NCBI GenBank assembly: GCA_048213135.1
Contig: PS015607.1
Coordinates: 1-26,439 of the forward strand
Direction of reading: 5' to 3'
Origin: Reclinomonas americana ATCC 50394
Lineage: Eukaryota > Jakobida > Jakobea > Jakobida
Length of the DNA: 26,439 bases
Shown: piece by piece, positions 22,036 to 26,439 of the stretch
How positions within the stretch are numbered: position 1 is the first letter of the stretch
Layout: the number at the start of each line of letters is the position of its first letter
Position numbers and translations under genes: made by a program
Notes under the pieces: model-generated
Database searches by the model: none
Told to the model about the DNA's origin: nothing
What the model saw: the letters and a program-made list of their open reading frames with translations, nothing else

Positions 22036-22251
22036 CCTCCCTTGCAGGCAATGCAATCAAACGCGTGTTGGCCTCGACAGGGATTTCGAATTCGTCCCAC
22101 TTGCCAGCTGCTCGTGGCGTTTTTTTTCGGAACTGAAGCAACCCGTTGCCAACAATGCAACTTGTGCAACCTCCGCCGCGCGTCTTGTGCACGGAAAAAG
22201 GAGAGCCCCGAAGTCTTCCGTCTCAAGTCCCGGCGCGCTTGGACAAATCGC
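22036..22251. promoter_or_regulatory. Probable bidirectional promoter between membrane-protein gene and OLA1
   Basis: The divergent ATGs at 22035 (-) and 22252 (+) leave 216 bp (321 bp if OLA1 starts at 22357). The region is not repetitive and has no obvious TATA box; the T-run at 22119-22126 is its only low-complexity element. The plus frame leading into OLA1 is open right through, so a longer N-terminus cannot be excluded from sequence alone. Confidence 0.4.
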
Positions 22252-22356
22252 ATGTTGACTTTCGCCGCGTTATCGCGAGGGCTCGTCTGCTCTCGTCGTC
22301 TATTCTCCACCACAACAGCAGCAACAGCAGCAAAACTCAAGAAAAAAGCAGATCCA
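22252..22356 (+). other. Predicted mitochondrial targeting extension of OLA1 (35 codons)
   Basis: ATG at 22252 is in frame with the conserved OLA1 start at 22357. It adds [20 protein letters not shown], then an Ala/Thr/Lys stretch, with no acidic residue until the final Asp. Arg-Arg-Leu-Phe-Ser is a typical matrix-protease context. Whether translation begins here, at 22357, or at both is not decided by the sequence. Confidence 0.5.
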
Positions 22357-24791
22357 ATGCCACCAAAGGGAAAGAAGGGCGCAGCGGAGGAGCCCAAGGC
22401 GGTCCTCGGCCGTCTTTCGCACTCTCTCAGTGCTGGTGTTGCGTCTTTCTCTTTCCCTCTGTGCCTCTCTCTTGCTCTTGGTGTGGCTGCTCACACACGT
22501 CTCTGTTGCACAGATTGTCGGCATGCCCAATGCAGGTTTGTGTGTGCGTGACACATGCCACATGTGCACACACGCACACAACTCCCCTGTGTGTCTCTCT
22601 CTCTGTGCTCTCTCGCTCATGTTACTCTCGCCTTGCGCGCGTTGTGTACGCACGGCAATCGCACGACGTACAACGCTTTCTCCTTTGCTTCTCTCTTTCT
22701 GCTTGTGTGTGACATGGGCATGCCTGCAAAGAGACAACTCACTTTCTCTTTCCCTTTGTGCAGGCAAGTCGACTTTCTTCAACATTCTGACGGGAAGCTC
22801 GGTGAGTGTGTCGCTCCTCAGCCACTCTGTGTTCTCAGTCACTCACTCTCGTGCGCAGGTGCCTGCCGAGTTGAGTGCTCACCCACTTCTCTCTTGTGTG
22901 CATCCTCTGCCAGTCACGCATCACTCACCTTCTCTTGTCTGGCGATATCATGAAGGGCGTACGCATTCTGCACAGTTGCGTTTCACTCTCTACATCTGCA
23001 CACGTACACACAACCAGGAGCCGCACACTTTTGATGATGAGAAACTTTAAAGCATGTTGGAAGCTTACGAGCTTGTGACGAATCAATACTTAATCCTTTC
23101 TGACATACTCTGTGCACTCTGCCTCCTCGTGCTCCACTTCTTGTGTAGTTTGGCGATGTGGCGTTCATCTGATTCTATGTGTTTATGCGGGTCGCAGATT
23201 GATCCGAGCAATGCTCGTGTCGCGGTGCCGGATGAGCGCTTTGACTGGCTGGTGGATCACCACAAGCCGGCGAGCGTGGTGCCTGCCTACTTGAACGTAT
23301 GGGTGCGTGCGTGTGTGTGGGATTTCTTGCAAGAGGGAAGCCATTCCTGCCGTGTGCTGATTTGCATGTGGGCACAGGATATTGCTGGTCTTGTCAAGGG
23401 CGNNNNNNNNNNNNNNNNNNNNNNNNNNNNNNNNNNNNNNNNNNNNNNNNNNNNNNNNNNNNNNNNNNNNNNNNNNNNNNNNNNNNNNNNNNNNNNNNNN
23501 NNNNNNNNNNNNNNNNNNNNNNNNNNNNNNNNNNNNNNNNNNNNNNNNNNNNNNNNNNNNNNNNNNNNNNNNNNNNNNNNNNNNNNNNNNNNNNNNNNNN
23601 NNNNNNNNNNNNNNNNNNNNNNNNNNNNNNNNNNNNNNNNNNNNNNNNNNNNNNNNNNNNNNNNNNNNNNNNNNNNNNNNNNNNNNNNNNNNNNNNNNNN
23701 NNNNNNNNNNNNNNNNNNNNNNNNNNNNNNNNNNNNNNNNNNNNNNNNNNNNNNNNNNNNNNNNNNNNNNNNNNNNCGTCGTCTGGCGCCGGTCTCGGCA
23801 ATGCCTTCCTGTCGCACATTCGTGCCACCGATGGCATTATTCACCTTGTCCGTTGCGTTTCCACTTCTCCCTCTCTCTCTCTCTCTCTCTCACGCACACA
23901 CACACTTTCCCTCTTTCCCTCTTACCCGCCCTCCCTCCCTCCCTCCCTCTCTCTCTCCCCTCCCTCTTTCCCTCTTTCCCACCCTCCTCCCCCCGCTCAT
24001 CTCTGAACTATCCACAGGCGGCTTCGACGACGTCGATGTACCACACGAGGAGGTGGACGTGAATCCGGTGCGCGACTTGGAAATCATTCGCGACGAGTTG
24101 CTGGCCAAGGTTCATTGTCTGAGCATCGCTGCGCTTTCCGTGGCCTTTGCGACTGACGAAAGAGTGTGTGCAGGACAAGGAGACAATGGAGGCAAGGTAC
24201 GCGGTGCTGGAGCGTGAGCACGCGCGTGGACTGCTGAAGGACAGGAAGGCCGAATGGGTTGCGTTTCTCCCGCCATGCGAATCCCCCTTCTGCATTGCAC
24301 GACCACTCAAATCACCTTTTGCTTCACCCAACAACAGGAATCGATTTGCCACATTCGCGAGTGGCTGAACGAGACCGGAAAGGAGATCCGACTGGGCGAC
24401 TGGAACCGCGACGAGATTGACGTGTTGAACCAGCTGCAGCTGCTGACCGCCAAGCCCGCCGTGTACCTCATCAATCTGTCGGAGAACGACTACCTGCGCA
24501 AGAAGAACAAGTGGTTGAAGCCGGTGGCCGAGTGGGTGCAGGGACACAGTGGCGAGCCGCTCATTCCCTTTAGCGCGGTGTTTGAGAAGAAGGTTTGCCA
24601 ACAATCATCACTCTGCACGTGAGACAGTTGTCTTTGTGAGGCTCATTTTTTTCGTTTGCCGTCGCAGATTATGGACATGCCGGCTGACGAGCGCGCCGTG
24701 TACCTGCGCGAGAACAACACCGCGTCGATGTTGCCGCGCATCATCAAGGCCGTGTACCAGAGCCTCCAGCTGCAGTCGTACTTTACTGCTG
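22252..24791 (+). CDS. OLA1: Obg-like P-loop NTPase OLA1 (YchF family), lacking its last exon at the gap
   Basis: Exons: 22252-22437 (first conserved ATG 22357), 22514-22535, 22764-22801, 22859-22869, 22956-22974, 23198-23302, 23378-23402, [N], 23777-23851, 24018-24109, 24174-24257, 24338-24592, 24668-24791. OLA1/YchF binds and hydrolyses ATP and associates with ribosomes in translation and stress control. Visible motifs: P-loop GMPNAGKST (split by intron 2), switch region [20 protein letters not shown]3 DIAGLVKG, then [20 protein letters not shown]. The G4 variant NLSE marks ATP rather than GTP preference. The helical domain and QLQSYFTAG close this part. Oddities: AYAF replaces the usual N-[FY]-P-F before CT, and Trp precedes DIAG. 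Four introns use GTTGCG donors (22438, 22975, 23852, 24258). The TGS domain is absent here but present on minus at 26408-26149. Confidence 0.9.
23403..23776. other. Assembly gap (374 N) inside OLA1
   Basis: The flanks read GGC-G and CG-TCG-TCT. Joined, they give an uninterrupted [10 protein letters not shown] stretch of the same length as other OLA1 proteins. The gap therefore probably holds one intron, or nothing, but no missing codons. Confidence 0.7.
23866..24000 (+). repeat. CT/CCCT/CA low-complexity intron tract of OLA1
   Basis: Runs of CT, CA, CCCT and CTTT fill the intron 23852-24017 between the exons ending HLV and beginning GFDDVD. They are pyrimidine-rich on the sense strand. Confidence 0.8.
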
Positions 24792-24826
24792 GTGAGAAGC
24801 ACAATGGGTCATTTGTTTGGAGTTCT

Positions 24827-25743
24827 NNNNNNNNNNNNNNNNNNNNNNNNNNNNNNNNNNNNNNNNNNNNNNNNNNNNNNNNNNNNNNNNNNNNNNNNNN
24901 NNNNNNNNNNNNNNNNNNNNNNNNNNNNNNNNNNNNNNNNNNNNNNNNNNNNNNNNNNNNNNNNNNNNNNNNNNNNNNNNNNNNNNNNNNNNNNNNNNNN
25001 NNNNNNNNNNNNNNNNNNNNNNNNNNNNNNNNNNNNNNNNNNNNNNNNNNNNNNNNNNNNNNNNNNNNNNNNNNNNNNNNNNNNNNNNNNNNNNNNNNNN
25101 NNNNNNNNNNNNNNNNNNNNNNNNNNNNNNNNNNNNNNNNNNNNNNNNNNNNNNNNNNNNNNNNNNNNNNNNNNNNNNNNNNNNNNNNNNNNNNNNNNNN
25201 NNNNNNNNNNNNNNNNNNNNNNNNNNNNNNNNNNNNNNNNNNNNNNNNNNNNNNNNNNNNNNNNNNNNNNNNNNNNNNNNNNNNNNNNNNNNNNNNNNNN
25301 NNNNNNNNNNNNNNNNNNNNNNNNNNNNNNNNNNNNNNNNNNNNNNNNNNNNNNNNNNNNNNNNNNNNNNNNNNNNNNNNNNNNNNNNNNNNNNNNNNNN
25401 NNNNNNNNNNNNNNNNNNNNNNNNNNNNNNNNNNNNNNNNNNNNNNNNNNNNNNNNNNNNNNNNNNNNNNNNNNNNNNNNNNNNNNNNNNNNNNNNNNNN
25501 NNNNNNNNNNNNNNNNNNNNNNNNNNNNNNNNNNNNNNNNNNNNNNNNNNNNNNNNNNNNNNNNNNNNNNNNNNNNNNNNNNNNNNNNNNNNNNNNNNNN
25601 NNNNNNNNNNNNNNNNNNNNNNNNNNNNNNNNNNNNNNNNNNNNNNNNNNNNNNNNNNNNNNNNNNNNNNNNNNNNNNNNNNNNNNNNNNNNNNNNNNNN
25701 NNNNNNNNNNNNNNNNNNNNNNNNNNNNNNNNNNNNNNNNNNN
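24827..25743. other. Assembly gap (917 N) where OLA1 should end
   Basis: The left flank is intron sequence after a phase-1 donor (CTG/gtgagaag). The right flank is the start of an intron of a minus-strand gene. The order and orientation of the sequence right of the gap are in doubt (see findings). Confidence 0.9.
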
Positions 25744-25756
25744 CTCACTCACTCAC

Positions 25757-26034
25757 CAGTCGACATTCTCGTGCCCCGCCTCAAACAAGTGTGTGAACCT
25801 GCTGAGCAGAGGCGGGATAGCAAGCAGTGTCTGCGAGTCCTCTGCCACGCTGCCGGGTGCGCCGGAGGATGGCACTCCACGCAATGTGCGCACCAGTGCA
25901 CTGGAGCTCTCATACGAACTCAAAAGTGCACACAAGTAGGAGCCAAAGGGCACTCGCGCAGCTGACGACGACGAGGAGGAGGAGGCCACAGAGGCGGGAG
26001 AGTCGCTGCGACCTGTGGTGTCAGCTGTCGACAT
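25757..26034 (-). CDS. First exon of an unknown gene, running into the gap
   Basis: ATG at 26034; the exon ends at 25757 with a consensus donor (TG/gtgagtgag) and breaks off into N thirteen bases further on. The 92 full codons start with a Ser/Thr/Asp-rich disordered segment (a run of seven Ser). A more structured part follows, with FGSYLCALLSSYESSSALV and LLSRFTHLFEAGHENVD. No family is recognised; the leucine-rich helical look fits many alpha-solenoid proteins. It lies 114 bp downstream of, and on the same strand as, the OLA1 last exon at 26408-26149. Confidence 0.6.
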
Positions 26035-26148
26035 TGTGTGTGTGTGTGTTCAAGTGCGACAGTTTCCATCACAACGCGGGAAAGTGACGTCATCACACAA
26101 TTGTCATCACCGCTTATAGTTCACTCATTCTCTTTCACCCCATCCTCG
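26035..26148 (-). promoter_or_regulatory. Short head-to-tail spacer with a CRE-like palindrome
   Basis: These 114 bases lie between the OLA1 stop and the next ATG on minus. The perfect palindrome TGACGTCA (26085-26092) is the consensus bZIP/CREB-ATF site and lies 51 bases before the ATG. A (CA)n run directly precedes the ATG on the sense strand. Function is inferred; an 8-mer can occur by chance. Confidence 0.35.
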
Positions 26149-26408
26149 TTACTTCTTCTTGCCCTTGTCGGAGGAGACGTTGAATCTGAACAGAATAATG
26201 TCGCCGTCCTGCACCACGTACAGCTTGCCTTGCTGCTTGACCTTGCCTTGTGCCTTGGCGTTGGCCTCGTTGCCGGCCTCCTTGAAGTCGTCAAACGCGC
26301 ACACCTCAGCGCAGATGAATCCGCGCTCAAAATCGCCGTGAATGCGGCCAGCAGCGCCCGGGGCCTTGGTGCCCGCGCGAATGGTCCATGCCTTCACCTC
26401 GTCGGAGC
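26149..26408 (-). CDS. OLA1: OLA1 C-terminal exon (TGS domain) on the opposite strand
   Basis: The exon begins after the acceptor TGATGCAG and reads [20 protein letters not shown], then [15 protein letters not shown], and ends in DKGKKK and TAA. This is the TGS domain that ends every OLA1/YchF protein. It starts with two bases of a split codon (GC), exactly what the phase-1 donor at 24791 needs to form GGC. With the plus-strand exons it completes 396 codons from the ATG at 22357. Only 31 bases of its upstream intron are in the window. It is either the misoriented end of the plus-strand gene or the end of a second copy. Confidence 0.85.
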
Positions 26409-26439
26409 CTGCATCAGGGGGGAAAATAGTGAGTGGAGG

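Noticed and set aside
24549-25965. Open frames of over 300 codons around the 917-N gap
   Set aside because: They consist almost wholly of N; the flanking residues are out of frame with OLA1.

Overview
This is a window of nuclear DNA from an intron-dense eukaryote, most likely a free-living protist. Coding sequence is GC-rich, introns are mostly 40-120 nt, genes sit tens to hundreds of bases apart, and microsatellites (CT, GT, CA) fill the introns. No bacterial operon structure or ribosome binding sites are visible. I cannot assign a species from sequence alone. Three runs of N (17902-17921, 23403-23776, 24827-25743) show it is a draft scaffold. Exon models below were built by hand from splice-site phase and from family resemblance; no search was run.

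Layout. 30-12997 (+) is the 3' part of one very large gene: 46 exons joining in phase to at least 3,336 aa, an MSP/ASH-like beta-sandwich followed by almost continuous coiled coil. 13082-13940 (-) is a small predicted membrane protein, convergent with it. 13963-17505 (+) is an F-box plus leucine-rich-repeat protein (about 751 aa). 17551-20245 (-) is a nine-exon ankyrin-repeat protein (390 aa), tail to tail with the F-box gene at 45 bp. 20280-20620 is a decayed tandem repeat that resembles the 5' end of the next gene. 20621-21235 (+) encodes a mitochondrial ATPase inhibitor (IF1 family, 114 aa, five exons). 21383-22035 (-) encodes a 156-aa single-pass membrane protein. Head to head with it is the P-loop NTPase OLA1/YchF (+, 22252 or 22357 to 24791).

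The OLA1 gene carries the main puzzle. Its exons stop at the 917-N gap, and the missing TGS-domain last exon is found beyond the gap on the opposite strand (26408-26149). The splice phase matches, and the sum is 396 codons from the internal ATG, the usual eukaryotic OLA1 length. Either the last contig is inverted in the scaffold, or there are two convergent OLA1 copies. A further gene starts at 26034 on the minus strand and runs into the gap.

Other notable signals: a recurrent non-canonical GTTGCG 5' splice site (at least ten introns in four genes); several GC-AG introns; a classical mitochondrial presequence in frame upstream of OLA1; pyrimidine-rich long introns whose strand follows the direction of transcription; and tandem copies of the IF1 gene's own 5' end in its promoter. 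Two products (IF1, possibly OLA1) point to mitochondria. The F-box protein points to SCF ubiquitin ligase substrate selection. The giant coiled-coil protein is probably cytoskeletal, but that is inference.
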